A DNA stretch of 47,996 nt from an uncultured Chloroflexota bacterium (lineage in GTDB: Bacteria; Chloroflexota; Dehalococcoidia; GIF9; AB-539-J10), in contig CAISEW010000003.1 in NCBI GenBank assembly GCA_903884455.1, positions 105,313 to 153,308 on the forward strand. The letters are read 5' to 3'. The notes below the pieces were generated by a model. The model worked only from the letters and a program-made list of their open reading frames with translations, was not told the DNA's origin and searched no databases. Within the stretch, counting starts at the first letter, position 1; every line of letters starts with the position of its first letter. The position numbers and the translations under genes are program-made. Shown here in pieces: positions 1 through 8,127 of the stretch.

Positions 1-378
1 TTATCGCTCATTCAAGAACGAGCCAAAACTCTGGCTGAAGTCCCTCAACTTGCTAGCTTTTTCTTTCTCGACGAGCTGCAATATGAGACGAGCTTGCTTT
101 TAAAAGGGAAACTGGATGCCAAATCAGCTGCTAAGGCTATTATGATTGCCTCGCAAAAGTTAGAAGAAATAACGACCTGGGATGCCACTACGCTTGAAGG
201 TATCCTGCGCCCTTTGGCCACAGAGCTAAACTTAGGCACAGGGGAATTGTTCGGTTTGTTAAGGGTAGCTGTTACAGGACGTACTGCGGCACCACCACTA
301 TTTCAGACCATGGCAGTATTGGGAAAAGAGAAATGTCTGAAACGATTCGCTACGGCATTGCAGTTGCTACCCACTTAG
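1..378 (+). CDS. gltX: Glutamyl-tRNA synthetase, C-terminal part (cut by window edge)
   Basis: The reading frame is open from base 1 and ends at TAG 376-378. The last 125 residues match the anticodon-binding C-terminal domain of bacterial glutamyl-tRNA synthetases: an IQERAKTLAE helix near the start, a helical middle part, and the closing signature LRVAVTGR followed by PPLFQTMAVLGKE. The enzyme charges tRNA-Glu with glutamate in the cytoplasm. The catalytic domain with the HIGH and KMSKS motifs lies outside the window, so discriminating versus non-discriminating type cannot be judged. The gatB gene at 21.7 kb would fit a cell that uses transamidation for Gln and/or Asn tRNA. Confidence 0.9.
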   Translation, partial: LSLIQERAKTLAEVPQLASFFFLDELQYETSLLLKGKLDAKSAAKAIMIASQKLEEITTWDATTLEGILRPLATELNLGTGELFGLLRVAVTGRTAAPPLFQTMAVLGKEKCLKRFATALQLLPT

Positions 379-494
379 TTTAACTAGAATGCCACATGTA
401 ACTTCGTAGCAAGACCCTAAATAGTTTTCGGTTCTTGCCTAGCTTGCTAAAATGGCTAAAATTTACAATCTTTGCTTGGAAAGCCCAAAGGGTA

Positions 495-535
495 TTGACA
501 AAGCTTTGTTCTTGTAGTAACAATATAGGTATAGT
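495..535 (+). promoter_or_regulatory. Candidate promoter of the DUF5679 gene
   Basis: TTGACA lies at 495-500 with a weak -10 (TAACAA) 17 nt downstream. An alternative pair is TTGTTC 506-511 and TATAGT 530-535 with an 18-nt spacer. Either would start a short leader in front of the strong AGGAGG at 545-550. The choice between the two is uncertain. Confidence 0.4.
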
Positions 536-555
536 AAAATTAAAAGGAGGGCATG

Positions 556-699
556 ATGGCAACAGCTTATTGTATGAAGTGCAGGAAAAAGAGGGAGATA
601 AGAAACCCCAGGCGTGTTATGCTCAAGAACCGCAGACCGGCAACCCAGGGTGTCTGTCCTATCTGCGGCACAAAAGTATTCAGAATAGAGAAACGCTAA
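556..699 (+). CDS. DUF5679 zinc-ribbon microprotein (47 aa)
   Basis: A 47-residue protein with the pattern Y-C-x2-C-x24-C-x2-C (Cys 6, 9, 34 and 37), a basic stretch KKREIRNPRR and the segment NRRPATQGVCPICGTK. This layout is that of DUF5679, a family of tiny zinc-ribbon proteins known from Chloroflexi and Actinobacteria; its function is unknown. AGGAGG at 545-550 sits 5 nt before the second of two tandem ATGs (553 and 556), so 556 is preferred. It stands alone between gltX and leuS. A longer open frame at 435-743 overlaps it in another phase and has no family features, so I read this shorter frame as the gene. Binding of zinc and possibly nucleic acid is inference from the cysteines and basic residues. 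Confidence 0.82.
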   Translation: MATAYCMKCRKKREIRNPRRVMLKNRRPATQGVCPICGTKVFRIEKR

Positions 700-832
700 A
701 TTTCTACGGCGGTCACTGGGTGGTGAGATGGGTCACGCATTAACGGTGAGTCTGCTCATGTTTGCGTGAACTCCACAGGCGAAAGAGCTTAGACCTTTAC
801 GGGATATTTAATTTCCCGGGGGATTCTGGTGT

Positions 833-856
833 CTTTTTGAGACTATTCTCAAAAAG
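833..856. repeat. Perfect 10-bp inverted repeat at a convergent gene end
   Basis: Arms CTTTTTGAGA (833-842) and TCTCAAAAAG (847-856) flank a 4-nt loop. It lies between the DUF5679 gene and the oppositely oriented ORF whose stop codon is inside the right arm. The position suggests a two-way transcription end, but the T-run is in the 5' arm instead of after the hairpin, so it is not a textbook intrinsic terminator. Confidence 0.5.
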
Positions 857-1136
857 TAAACGCCAGAGAGTTTGTTATCTCTCTAAGACTGCGGTGCAAG
901 ATTTCCTTGTCTACATAGCTTAGATTCAAAAACGTGGGGAAATTTTTCTGGGCTTCTCGCTTAAGATATTTGTATTCTCTTGCTAAGGGTGCGCGGATTA
1001 ATCTATTTCCGCCGAAGAATATGTAATCCAGCTTGTAGGTCTTAAATTCCTCCTCGATTCTATTGCTAACTTTCCTCAGGAAATCTTTCTTCTGTTCTTC
1101 AGTTCTGCGGTCAAATCTTTTTTCGCTTCTTCTCAC
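849..1136 (-). CDS. Small protein resembling part of an eRF1/baeRF-like (Vms1-type) domain
   Basis: A 95-residue basic protein starting at GTG 1136. The run RRTEEQKKDFLRK, the segment LDYIFFGGNRLIRAPL and the following amphipathic helix resemble the middle of the bacterial eRF1-like release-factor domain (baeRF/VLRF1), in which a long helix precedes a strand ending in GG and then a helix. Full family members are two to three times longer, so this is either a truncated copy or a stand-alone subdomain. No glutamine-bearing catalytic motif can be recognised. An upstream stop in frame, at about 1160, limits extension. The ribosome site (AGGAAG) is very close to the GTG. The family call is tentative; the open frame itself, with natural-looking composition and no better overlapping gene, is more secure. 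Confidence 0.5.
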   Translation of the reverse strand: MRRSEKRFDRRTEEQKKDFLRKVSNRIEEEFKTYKLDYIFFGGNRLIRAPLAREYKYLKREAQKNFPTFLNLSYVDKEILHRSLREITNSLAFTF

Positions 1137-1215
1137 CTTCCTATGTTCTTTATTGATTTCCAGTAGTGGAGAGGGGCTTTTAATTCACCTTGACTTAGGT
1201 TAAACTTTAGCGAAT

Positions 1216-3663
1216 ATGGCTCAGAAATATAACCCTCGGGAAATCGAAAATAGATGGCAACAGAGGTGGGCGGCTGACCATATTTATAAGGTACAGAAAG
1301 ATAATAGACGCCCGAAATTTTATGCCCTGACCATGTTCCCCTATACCTCAGGAGACCTTCACATCGGTCATTGGTACGCCATGGCGCCCTCCGATGCTTA
1401 TGCCAGATTTAAAAGGATGCAGGGCTATAATGTGCTTCATCCTATGGGCTTTGACGCCTTTGGATTACCGGCGGAAAATGCGGCCATCAGCCGTGGGATT
1501 CACCCTTATGACTGGACAATGAGAAATATAGAGAATATGCGTCGGCAACTCAAAAGTATGGGGGCAATATATGACTGGAACCGTGAAGTAATTACTTGCC
1601 TGCCGGGCTACTATAAATGGACACAGTGGTTTTTCCTTAAATTCTATCACGCTAGCCTGGCATATCGAGCTGAGGCACCGGTTAATTGGTGTCCCAGATG
1701 TCAGACAGTGTTGGCTAATGAACAAGTGGTAGGGGAAGGTCTTTGTGAGCGGTGCAGCACACCAGTGACTAAAAGAGAGCTGGAGCAGTGGTTCTTTAGA
1801 ATTACTAAATACGCCGAGGAACTCCTCGATCATAGTCGTCTGGACTGGCCAGAACGCATAAAGATAATGCAGAGGAACTGGGTGGGCAAGAGCGAGGGCG
1901 CGGAAATTTCATTCCGTCTACACTATGCAGGAGTAGAGCAGAAAGAGATAAGAGTGTTCACCACTCGCCCGGATACTATTTTTGGGGTGACTTTCTTCCT
2001 CCTGGCTCCGGAGCATCCTTTAGTTTCTCAATTGACTACACCGGAACATAAAGCTGAAGTAGACGAATATATTGCCTGGTGTCGGCGGCAAACTGAATAC
2101 GAACGGGTGGCGCTGGGCAGGGAAAAAACAGGGGTTTTTCTGGGAAGCTACGTTGTCAATCCGATAAGCGGAGAGAGAATGCCTATCTGGATTGCTGATT
2201 ATGTATTGCCAACTTATGGCACCGGAGCAGTGATGGCAGTGCCTGCTCATGATGAACGAGACTTAGAATTTGCCAGGCGGTTTAAGCTACCTGTGCGAAC
2301 AGTTATTGCTCCTCCAGGTTGGACAGGTGAAGAATTGATGGAAGCATATGCTGGGTCAGGTACAATGGTGAATTCTGGAGAGTTTAGCGGTTTATCCAGC
2401 GAGCAAGGATATGAGGTAATCTGTGCTTTATTAGAGGAAAAAGGATGGGGCAAGCGAACAGTCGTTTATCGCCTTCGTGATTGGCTTATCTCCAGACAGA
2501 GGTATTGGGGGGCACCCATCCCTATAATTTATTGTGATAAATGTGGCATAGTCCCTGTGCCCGAGGAGGATTTGCCTGTTCTGCTTCCTCCCGATGCGGA
2601 ATTTAAACCTACCGGCGAATCTCCTCTGAAATATTGCCAGTCATTCGTCAATACCACCTGCCCTAAATGCTCTGGGCCAGCACGAAGGGAAACTGACACT
2701 ATGGATACTTTTATGTGTTCCTCCTGGTATTTCTTGAGATACACCAGTCCCAAAACCAGAGTGACCTCTTTCAATGCTGCCAAAGTGAAATATTGGTTAC
2801 CTGTGGATTTGTATACCGGTGGTGCTGAGCATGCAGTTATGCATCTCTTCTACGCTCGTTTTTTCATCAAGGCATTGAAGGATATGGGACTGGTCGACTT
2901 CGATGAGCCCTTTACTCGTCTATTCAATCAGGGGACCATAATTTATCGTGGTGATAAGATGAGTAAATCTCGAGGCAATGTAATTGCTCCTGACGAATAT
3001 GTGACTAAGTTAGGAGCTGACGCCGTTCGTGGGTATCTCATGTTTGTTGGTCCCTGGGAGCTGGGAGGGGAATGGAATGACAGAGGCATTGTAGGCGTCA
3101 GCCGCTGGCTGAACCGGGTGTGGAGCTTAATAACAACGGACTATGTTAGCCGTGTTGTTGATCCTGAGGCTGAGAAGGAATTTCTTCGTTTAACTCATAA
3201 GACAATTAAAGAGGTGACTGCCGATTTGGAAAAATTCCGCTTCAATACCATGCTGTCTAGCCTTATGGAATTTAGTAACTACCTATCTAAGGTTAAAGAG
3301 AGCATGGTGGTGTCAGATTCTCTATGGGGGGAAGCTATTAACTATTTTCTGCTTCTACTTGCCCCCACCGCTCCTCATCTTGCCGAGGAGTTGTGGAGCA
3401 GAACTGGGCATCCCTACAGCATTCATAACCAATCATGGCCTGAGTATGACGAAGAGTTAACCAAAGAGGAAGAAATTACTTTAGTCATTCAGGTAAATGG
3501 CAAACTTCGCGATAAGGTGCTTGTACCCGCTTCCATAAGTGAAGTCGAGGCAAAGGAGCTGGCGCTGGGTCGAGAGCGAGTGAAGGCTTATATTGATGGT
3601 AAGAAACTTACCAGAGTCATTTATGTCCCCAAGCGAGTGGTGAATATTGTGGTAACATCATGA
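1216..3663 (+). CDS. leuS: Leucyl-tRNA synthetase
   Basis: Class I aminoacyl-tRNA synthetase of 815 residues, the usual length for bacterial LeuRS; it charges tRNA-Leu in the cytoplasm. Visible marks are HIGHW of the HIGH motif near residue 50, the zinc-binding CPRCQ/CERC knuckle near 160-170, an editing domain with TTRPDTIFGVTF and MAVPAHDERD, the second zinc knuckle CDKCG, KMSKSRGN near residue 577, and the C-terminal tRNA-binding domain with VQVNGKLRDK. The start is ATG 1216; no strong ribosome site is visible before it. The end overlaps the proC start (ATGA). Two tRNA-Leu genes occur in the cluster at 23.5-23.9 kb. Confidence 0.98.
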   Translation: MAQKYNPREIENRWQQRWAADHIYKVQKDNRRPKFYALTMFPYTSGDLHIGHWYAMAPSDAYARFKRMQGYNVLHPMGFDAFGLPAENAAISRGIHPYDWTMRNIENMRRQLKSMGAIYDWNREVITCLPGYYKWTQWFFLKFYHASLAYRAEAPVNWCPRCQTVLANEQVVGEGLCERCSTPVTKRELEQWFFRITKYAEELLDHSRLDWPERIKIMQRNWVGKSEGAEISFRLHYAGVEQKEIRVFTTRPDTIFGVTFFLLAPEHPLVSQLTTPEHKAEVDEYIAWCRRQTEYERVALGREKTGVFLGSYVVNPISGERMPIWIADYVLPTYGTGAVMAVPAHDERDLEFARRFKLPVRTVIAPPGWTGEELMEAYAGSGTMVNSGEFSGLSSEQGYEVICALLEEKGWGKRTVVYRLRDWLISRQRYWGAPIPIIYCDKCGIVPVPEEDLPVLLPPDAEFKPTGESPLKYCQSFVNTTCPKCSGPARRETDTMDTFMCSSWYFLRYTSPKTRVTSFNAAKVKYWLPVDLYTGGAEHAVMHLFYARFFIKALKDMGLVDFDEPFTRLFNQGTIIYRGDKMSKSRGNVIAPDEYVTKLGADAVRGYLMFVGPWELGGEWNDRGIVGVSRWLNRVWSLITTDYVSRVVDPEAEKEFLRLTHKTIKEVTADLEKFRFNTMLSSLMEFSNYLSKVKESMVVSDSLWGEAINYFLLLLAPTAPHLAEELWSRTGHPYSIHNQSWPEYDEELTKEEEITLVIQVNGKLRDKVLVPASISEVEAKELALGRERVKAYIDGKKLTRVIYVPKRVVNIVVTS

Positions 3664-4502
3664 TAGAAGCAGGAAAAGGAAGAAATGACGGTATCATGGG
3701 AAAGAAAAAAATAAGGATAGCATTTATTGGTGGTGGGGCTATGGGTGAAGCGATGATTAAATGTCTTTCGACAAAGAAGGTGGTTGTACCACAAGATATG
3801 GTAGTTAGTGATATCAGTCCGGTGCGGCGTAAGTTATTGAGCAGAGAATATGGAGTTAGCACTTTAACTGATAATAAAAAGGCGGTGGCAAAGGCCGACT
3901 TGATTGTTCTAGCTGTGAAGCCCCAGAATCTACCCCAGGTAATAGAAGAGATAAAAGGTTTAGCGAGCAAACAGCTAGTGCTCTCTATAGTAGCTGGCGC
4001 TACTCTATCCAGTTTACGCCAGGGTTTAAGCCATTCCTCTGTGGTTCGAGCTATGCCTAATATGCCAGCGCAAATTGGCGAGGGAATGACTATCTGGACA
4101 GCAACTGCTGAGACTGAGCAGAAGCAAAAAAAGTTAGCTCAGACTGTACTGGAGGCTTTGGGTAAAGAGATTTATGTTGCTGATGAGAAATATTTAGGTA
4201 TGGCCACTGCTTTGAGCGGCAGCGGTCCAGCTTATGTTTTTCTTTTTATCGAGGCACTCGTCGATGCCGGTGTACATATTGGCTTGCCCCGGGATATGGC
4301 CCAAGAATTGGTATTACAAACTATACTTGGCTCTACTCGCACTGTTGAGAAGACGGGCAAGCACCCTGCTGATTTGAGGAACACGGTTACTTCGCCGGGG
4401 GGAACCACTACCGAGGCTCTTCTTCAGTTAGAAAAGGGGAGATTCCGTTCTCTCCTTCTGGAGGCCGTGGCTGCTGCTTATAAAAAAGCTAAACGCCTTT
4501 GA
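3660..4502 (+). CDS. proC: Pyrroline-5-carboxylate reductase
   Basis: Reduces pyrroline-5-carboxylate to proline with NAD(P)H, the last step of proline synthesis. The N-terminal Rossmann motif is IAFIGGGAMGEAMI, the middle has RAMPNMPAQIGEGMT, and the C-terminal dimerisation domain has the family signature with ALSGSGPAYVF and TVTSPGGTT. ATG 3660 overlaps the leuS stop (ATGA), indicating translational coupling. ATG 3696 would give a 268-residue protein starting MGKKKIRIAFIGGG, which is closer to the usual family start, so the first 12 residues are uncertain. Confidence 0.95.
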   Translation: MIEAGKGRNDGIMGKKKIRIAFIGGGAMGEAMIKCLSTKKVVVPQDMVVSDISPVRRKLLSREYGVSTLTDNKKAVAKADLIVLAVKPQNLPQVIEEIKGLASKQLVLSIVAGATLSSLRQGLSHSSVVRAMPNMPAQIGEGMTIWTATAETEQKQKKLAQTVLEALGKEIYVADEKYLGMATALSGSGPAYVFLFIEALVDAGVHIGLPRDMAQELVLQTILGSTRTVEKTGKHPADLRNTVTSPGGTTTEALLQLEKGRFRSLLLEAVAAAYKKAKRL

Positions 4503-4514
4503 GAGTTGTATAAG

Positions 4515-5471
4515 ATGGATTCACTTTTGGAATATCGCAACTGTCCCAATTGTGGACAAAATGATTTTGAAGTACTCTTTGAGTCTAATATGAAGACAGA
4601 CGATTTCAATGTGCTTTTTGACTATAGAATGGAAGGCCATGATTCTCAAGAAGGTGTGGAAGGTTATCTGGTGCCTGGAAAGGAATGGGGAAGGCATGTA
4701 AAGTGCAAGAATTGTCATCTCATATATATGAATCCAATGGAGAAAGTAAGCCAGACCAATGAGTATTACTTCAAAGCGAAGAATACTCATGCTCCTACTA
4801 TACGGGAAAGCTATTTAAAGACTGCCGAATCCCAGGTGCGCCTAATTCAAAAATATGCGATCGGCACAAACCTTTTGGACATAGGTTGCGCCCAAGGTTT
4901 TTTCCTTTATAATGCCTCTAAAGCAGGGTATACTACTAAAGGAATTGAAATATCACAAGATGCGGCAGAATATGCGATAATGGAATTTGGTTTGGATATA
5001 GAAGCAAAGCCTTTTGAAGAACTGCGGTTTCCTGAAAACCATTTCGATGTAGTTACTCTATGGCAAGTTCTGGAGCACGTGCCATACCCACTCACGGTTC
5101 TCAAAGAAGTTCATAGGATACTCAAGCCTGGAGGGTTGCTAGTAGCATCAACTCCAGATATTGCAGGGATACCAGCGAAGATCTTAAGGAAAAGGTGGTG
5201 GGATATAAAGAGGCTTCATATCAACCAATTTAGTACAAAAACTCTTACGGACATCCTTCAGAATGGCGGGTTCAAAAATATATCCTCTGTCTCTTATAGA
5301 GGATTTGTAAGCCTGTCTATATTACTTACAATGATGTTAAAATACCTGGATGCATATGAGCGATTAAAAGCTTTATTCAATCCTGACTCTATTTTAGGCA
5401 AGACCCTGAACAAGATAATGTTAATATATCCATCAAGGCTTAATCACTGTGTCGTACTCGGCTTCAAATAG
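4515..5471 (+). CDS. Class I SAM-dependent methyltransferase with N-terminal zinc ribbon
   Basis: A 318-residue Methyltransf_23-type protein. Residues 10-67 form a split zinc ribbon (C10-x2-C13 and C64-x2-C67). The SAM-binding core starts at about residue 120 with LLDIGCAQGFFL, followed by an acidic residue ending strand 2 (GIEIS) and the motif FDVVTLWQVLEHVPYP, which is typical of methyltransferases acting on cell-surface or secondary metabolites. The start ATG 4515 is chosen because GAGAG lies 9 nt upstream; an upstream TTG at 4506 lacks such spacing. The next gene is a radical SAM protein in the same direction 23 nt on, so the two may act in one pathway. The substrate cannot be read from the sequence. 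Confidence 0.85.
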   Translation: MDSLLEYRNCPNCGQNDFEVLFESNMKTDDFNVLFDYRMEGHDSQEGVEGYLVPGKEWGRHVKCKNCHLIYMNPMEKVSQTNEYYFKAKNTHAPTIRESYLKTAESQVRLIQKYAIGTNLLDIGCAQGFFLYNASKAGYTTKGIEISQDAAEYAIMEFGLDIEAKPFEELRFPENHFDVVTLWQVLEHVPYPLTVLKEVHRILKPGGLLVASTPDIAGIPAKILRKRWWDIKRLHINQFSTKTLTDILQNGGFKNISSVSYRGFVSLSILLTMMLKYLDAYERLKALFNPDSILGKTLNKIMLIYPSRLNHCVVLGFK

Positions 5472-5494
5472 CAAAGTGAGGTTATTACTAGACA

Positions 5495-6487
5495 ATGGCA
5501 CATCTTTCGCTATTACAAGGAATTAAACTTACCAGAGGGGCAATACACAACTATATAACTAAGCAACCCATAGTAGTTTCTTATGAAGTAACACTTTCCT
5601 GCAACTGCAATTGCCGTCACTGTGACCTTGGGGGGGTAATAGAGAATGAAAAGCAAATTAAGCCAGAGGAATACAGGGACTTAACTCAACGCTTGAAGCC
5701 GCTTGCAGCACAAATTTCTGGTGGTGAACCACTTCTACGTAAGGATATAACAGCTATAGTCAAGGCTATCAAGCAATCTGGAGTACAATACTTGATACTT
5801 GTTACCAATGGGGCGCTGCTGAACGAGAGCAATTATCTGAAATTACGCGAAGCAGGGGTGAATCAATTTTCCGTATCACTTGACTTCCCGGATGAGCGGC
5901 ATGATGAGTTTCGACGACGGCCTGGTCTCTATAAACGTTTGGAACAAACTCTTCCCCAGCTAGCAAAGCTTGGGTTTCGGGATATTATCTTAAACACAGC
6001 TATAACTAAAGCCAATCTGAAGGAAATATTGCCTTTGGCAAGAAGGGCCATTGAGTGGGGTGTAGACATATCATATAGTGCATATACTGCATTGCGAACA
6101 GGAAATGGGGACTACTGTCTCAGCACCGGAGAGGACTTGGAAATTTTACGCCAGGCCATCAACGAACTGATAATACTAAGAAAGCAAGGTACTCATCTAG
6201 TTAATCCCGAACTCACACTCCGAGATACTTTGAAATTCTTTGAACAAGGATGCATGCCAAATTGTAAGGCTGGCGTAAGGTTCCTTGTTGTAATGCCTGA
6301 TGGAAGCCTTGTTCCCTGTTCACTGCACCGCAATAAATATGCTACTCGCGAAGAGATGATAGAGAATTTTTCCCGAACTAACCAATGTGACAATTGTTAC
6401 GTCGCCATAAGATCCTACAGTGAGATGTCATTTTTGAGTCACACGAAAAATCTCCCTACGTATCTACGGCAAATGATTTTTCACTGA
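5495..6487 (+). CDS. Radical SAM protein with C-terminal cysteine-rich (SPASM/twitch-like) region
   Basis: 330 residues. C36-x3-C40-x2-C43 (SCNCNCRHC) is the site for the radical SAM 4Fe-4S cluster, followed by the glycine-rich SAM motif QISGGEPLLR. The C-terminal part has CMPNC, a PDGSLVPC segment and CDNC, the layout of SPASM/twitch domains that bind auxiliary Fe-S clusters. Such enzymes often modify peptides or act on cofactors and lipids; the substrate here is unknown. It follows the methyltransferase gene by 23 nt, and a two-gene unit is likely. The upstream ribosome site (GTGAGG) is weak and distant. Confidence 0.87.
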   Translation: MAHLSLLQGIKLTRGAIHNYITKQPIVVSYEVTLSCNCNCRHCDLGGVIENEKQIKPEEYRDLTQRLKPLAAQISGGEPLLRKDITAIVKAIKQSGVQYLILVTNGALLNESNYLKLREAGVNQFSVSLDFPDERHDEFRRRPGLYKRLEQTLPQLAKLGFRDIILNTAITKANLKEILPLARRAIEWGVDISYSAYTALRTGNGDYCLSTGEDLEILRQAINELIILRKQGTHLVNPELTLRDTLKFFEQGCMPNCKAGVRFLVVMPDGSLVPCSLHRNKYATREEMIENFSRTNQCDNCYVAIRSYSEMSFLSHTKNLPTYLRQMIFH

Positions 6488-6510
6488 GAGATATTTACGA
6501 ATCGCTCTTG

Positions 6511-6573
6511 GTGAGCTTGTCGAACCGCAAGCAGCACTCAAGATCAAATCAGCCCACCCTTCAACATGCTCGG
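6511..6573. repeat. Degenerate inverted repeat of the GAGCTTGTCGAA type
   Basis: GTGAGCTTGTCGAACC at 6511-6526 is matched by the imperfect reverse complement CCCTTCAACATGCTCGG at 6557-6573. The arms are diverged, and this is the only clear dispersed-type palindrome in the first 20 kb. It lies between the convergent radical SAM and ferredoxin genes. Confidence 0.5.
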
Positions 6574-6627
6574 AGCGAATAGGTTACTAAACGGACACTT
6601 TTCAGTGAAATATCTGATAAGTTTATC

Positions 6628-6894
6628 TTAAGTGGCGGCCGGAGTCTTACCAGGGTGTAGCTTGCGCCACTTGTTTAACAATTGCTCCCGTGTTTCCTTG
6701 TGATTAGAGTCAGAAACGCACGCATCCACGGGGCAAACTTCAACACATTTAGATGCTTCAAACCAGCCGATACATTCAGTGCATTTATCAGGGTCAATGA
6801 TATAAATTTCTTCCCCCTCAGTTATGGCCTCATTTTTGCATTCTGGTTCGCAGGCACCACAACTAATGCACTCCTCAGTAATTTTGTATGCCAT
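6628..6894 (-). CDS. 2[4Fe-4S] ferredoxin, Alvin/YfhL type
   Basis: 88 residues with nine cysteines. C9-x2-C12-x2-C15-x3-C19 is followed by C38-x2-C41-x8-C50-x3-C54. The eight-residue spacing in the second set is the hallmark of Allochromatium-type (Alvin/YfhL-like) ferredoxins, which carry very low-potential clusters. It transfers single electrons in the cytoplasm; its partner is unknown. A strong AAGGAGGT precedes ATG 6894. It is downstream of coaD on the same strand with a 35-nt gap, so it may be the last gene of a rsmD-coaD-ferredoxin unit. Confidence 0.93.
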   Translation of the reverse strand: MAYKITEECISCGACEPECKNEAITEGEEIYIIDPDKCTECIGWFEASKCVEVCPVDACVSDSNHKETREQLLNKWRKLHPGKTPAAT

Positions 6895-6929
6895 CTTTCT
6901 ATTACCTCCTTAATTTTTAGCCACTAATT

Positions 6930-7442
6930 TTACATCTTACTTTTACCAGTAGCAAGCTCACTAGGTATGGAAAACTTTTCCCTTAGAGCTACAGCCACGT
7001 GGTCAGGAACCATACCCTCGAGACAGCCTCCTAACTTAGCCACCTCCTTGATCAAAGAAGAGCTAAGAAATTGATATTGAGAGCTCGTCATCAAGCAAAG
7101 TAGCTCAATGTCTGGCGCCAGCTTTCTGTTCATCAGCGCCATTTCAAATTCCCGTTCGAAGTCAGAATTGGCTCTCAAACCACGGATCATAACCCTTCCT
7201 CCTACCTGGCGTATAAAATCCACGGTCAGCCCTTTGAAAGCTTTAACACGGACTTTGGACAAGCCAGTTACTGCTGCTTTCACTAACCTTACCCTTTGTT
7301 CCAGAGGAAAAAGTGGCTGTTTAGAAGGATTCTCATAAATGCCAACAATTAACTTATCGAACAAAGTTGCTGCTCGTTCGATAATGTCCATGTGCCCGTA
7401 GGTGAGGGGATCAAAGGTACCTGGATAAACTGCTACGACCAT
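6930..7442 (-). CDS. coaD: Phosphopantetheine adenylyltransferase
   Basis: Joins ATP and 4'-phosphopantetheine to give dephospho-CoA, the fourth step of CoA synthesis; coaE for the last step is at 13.5 kb. 170 residues. The nucleotidyltransferase motif is PGTFDPLTYGH (T14-x-G16-H17), with MIRGLRANSDFEREF in the middle and the C-terminal signature FLSSSLIKEVA. The ribosome site AAGGAGGT overlaps the last codons of rsmD, so the pair is translationally linked, a common bacterial arrangement. Confidence 0.97.
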   Translation of the reverse strand: MVVAVYPGTFDPLTYGHMDIIERAATLFDKLIVGIYENPSKQPLFPLEQRVRLVKAAVTGLSKVRVKAFKGLTVDFIRQVGGRVMIRGLRANSDFEREFEMALMNRKLAPDIELLCLMTSSQYQFLSSSLIKEVAKLGGCLEGMVPDHVAVALREKFSIPSELATGKSKM

Positions 7443-7444
7443 AG

Positions 7445-7993
7445 CTAAACCTCCTTTTGGTATATAAAAATAAAAGTGTCACCGTAGCGGCGTTGCTTAA
7501 CAAGATGAAGTCCATCATAGTCGGAATCTAAGGGAAAGCGGTTTGCGTGGCAAAGCACAATTGTAGAGTTTTCCCCCAACAATTTCGACTTAGCTAGATT
7601 TATTAGTAAATTATTGGTAGAAGGGTCAGAGTAAGGTGGGTCTATGAAAATAATGTCATAGCTACTGCTAAGGAAGGCAAGTGCTTTGCTCACACTACAA
7701 CAGTAAATGTGCGCCCGCTCTAGTTCCCCTATTTTTTCCAAGTTGGTTCTGATAATGTCACAGCAACTTTTTCTGTAGTCAACAAAATCGACCCATTCTG
7801 CCCTACGGCTTAGAGCTTCGATACCCAGAGCACCGCTGCCGGCGTATAAATCAAGAACCTGGCGCCAATTAGTAGTGCTGTTCTCCAAAATAGAGAATAT
7901 AGCTTGCTTTACCACGCTGGTCGTGGGTCTAATGGAGTGCCTTGGTAGAGTTTTTAAATGAGTTCCCTTTACTTTACCACCAGTGACCCGCAT
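7445..7993 (-). CDS. rsmD: 16S rRNA (guanine966-N2)-methyltransferase
   Basis: 182 residues. The N-terminus MRVTGGKVKGTHLKTL and the RPTTSVVKQAIFSIL segment are typical of RsmD. The SAM-binding loop is LDLYAGSGALGIEAL and the catalytic motif is IIFIDPPY. It methylates a guanine in 16S rRNA during 30S assembly. It is first in a minus-strand unit with coaD, and its promoter region faces that of clpC. Confidence 0.95.
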   Translation of the reverse strand: MRVTGGKVKGTHLKTLPRHSIRPTTSVVKQAIFSILENSTTNWRQVLDLYAGSGALGIEALSRRAEWVDFVDYRKSCCDIIRTNLEKIGELERAHIYCCSVSKALAFLSSSYDIIFIDPPYSDPSTNNLLINLAKSKLLGENSTIVLCHANRFPLDSDYDGLHLVKQRRYGDTFIFIYQKEV

Positions 7994-8029
7994 TTTTATT
8001 GACCTTTAATAATAATTTTATAGTATTAT

Positions 8030-8059
8030 AGTATATTACCATTTTATCGCTTAGTTCAA
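8030..8059 (-). promoter_or_regulatory. Promoter for rsmD-coaD
   Basis: On the minus strand TTGAAC (8059-8054) and TATACT (8035-8030) are separated by 18 nt in an AT-rich stretch about 40 nt before rsmD. It is divergent from the clpC promoter. Confidence 0.55.
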
Positions 8060-8073
8060 GTAAGCTGAGCTTG

Positions 8074-8102
8074 TTGACTGAAAGGGTAGTATGTTCTATA
8101 CT
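8074..8102 (+). promoter_or_regulatory. Sigma70-type promoter of clpC
   Basis: TTGACT (8074-8079), a 17-nt spacer, TATACT (8097-8102). Transcription would begin near 8109, which excludes the upstream TTG codon at 8071 as the clpC start and supports ATG 8128. The same hexamers with the same spacing recur before the TackOD1 gene at 24.4 kb. No CtsR-type heptad repeat is visible. Confidence 0.75.
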
Positions 8103-8127
8103 TGTTAAAACTGCGAGTAGTATTAAA

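Noticed and set aside
435-743. 102-aa open frame on the plus strand
   Set aside because: It overlaps the DUF5679 gene in another phase, has no family features, and DUF5679 has the ribosome site and conserved cysteines.
700-832. Known riboswitch classes (TPP, c-di-GMP, SAM, THF, fluoride)
   Set aside because: Core motifs of these classes are absent, and the region follows a gene instead of preceding one on the same strand.
8071-8127. Upstream TTG extension of clpC
   Set aside because: A sigma70 promoter (8074-8102) lies inside it, and family alignment starts at [14 protein letters not shown].
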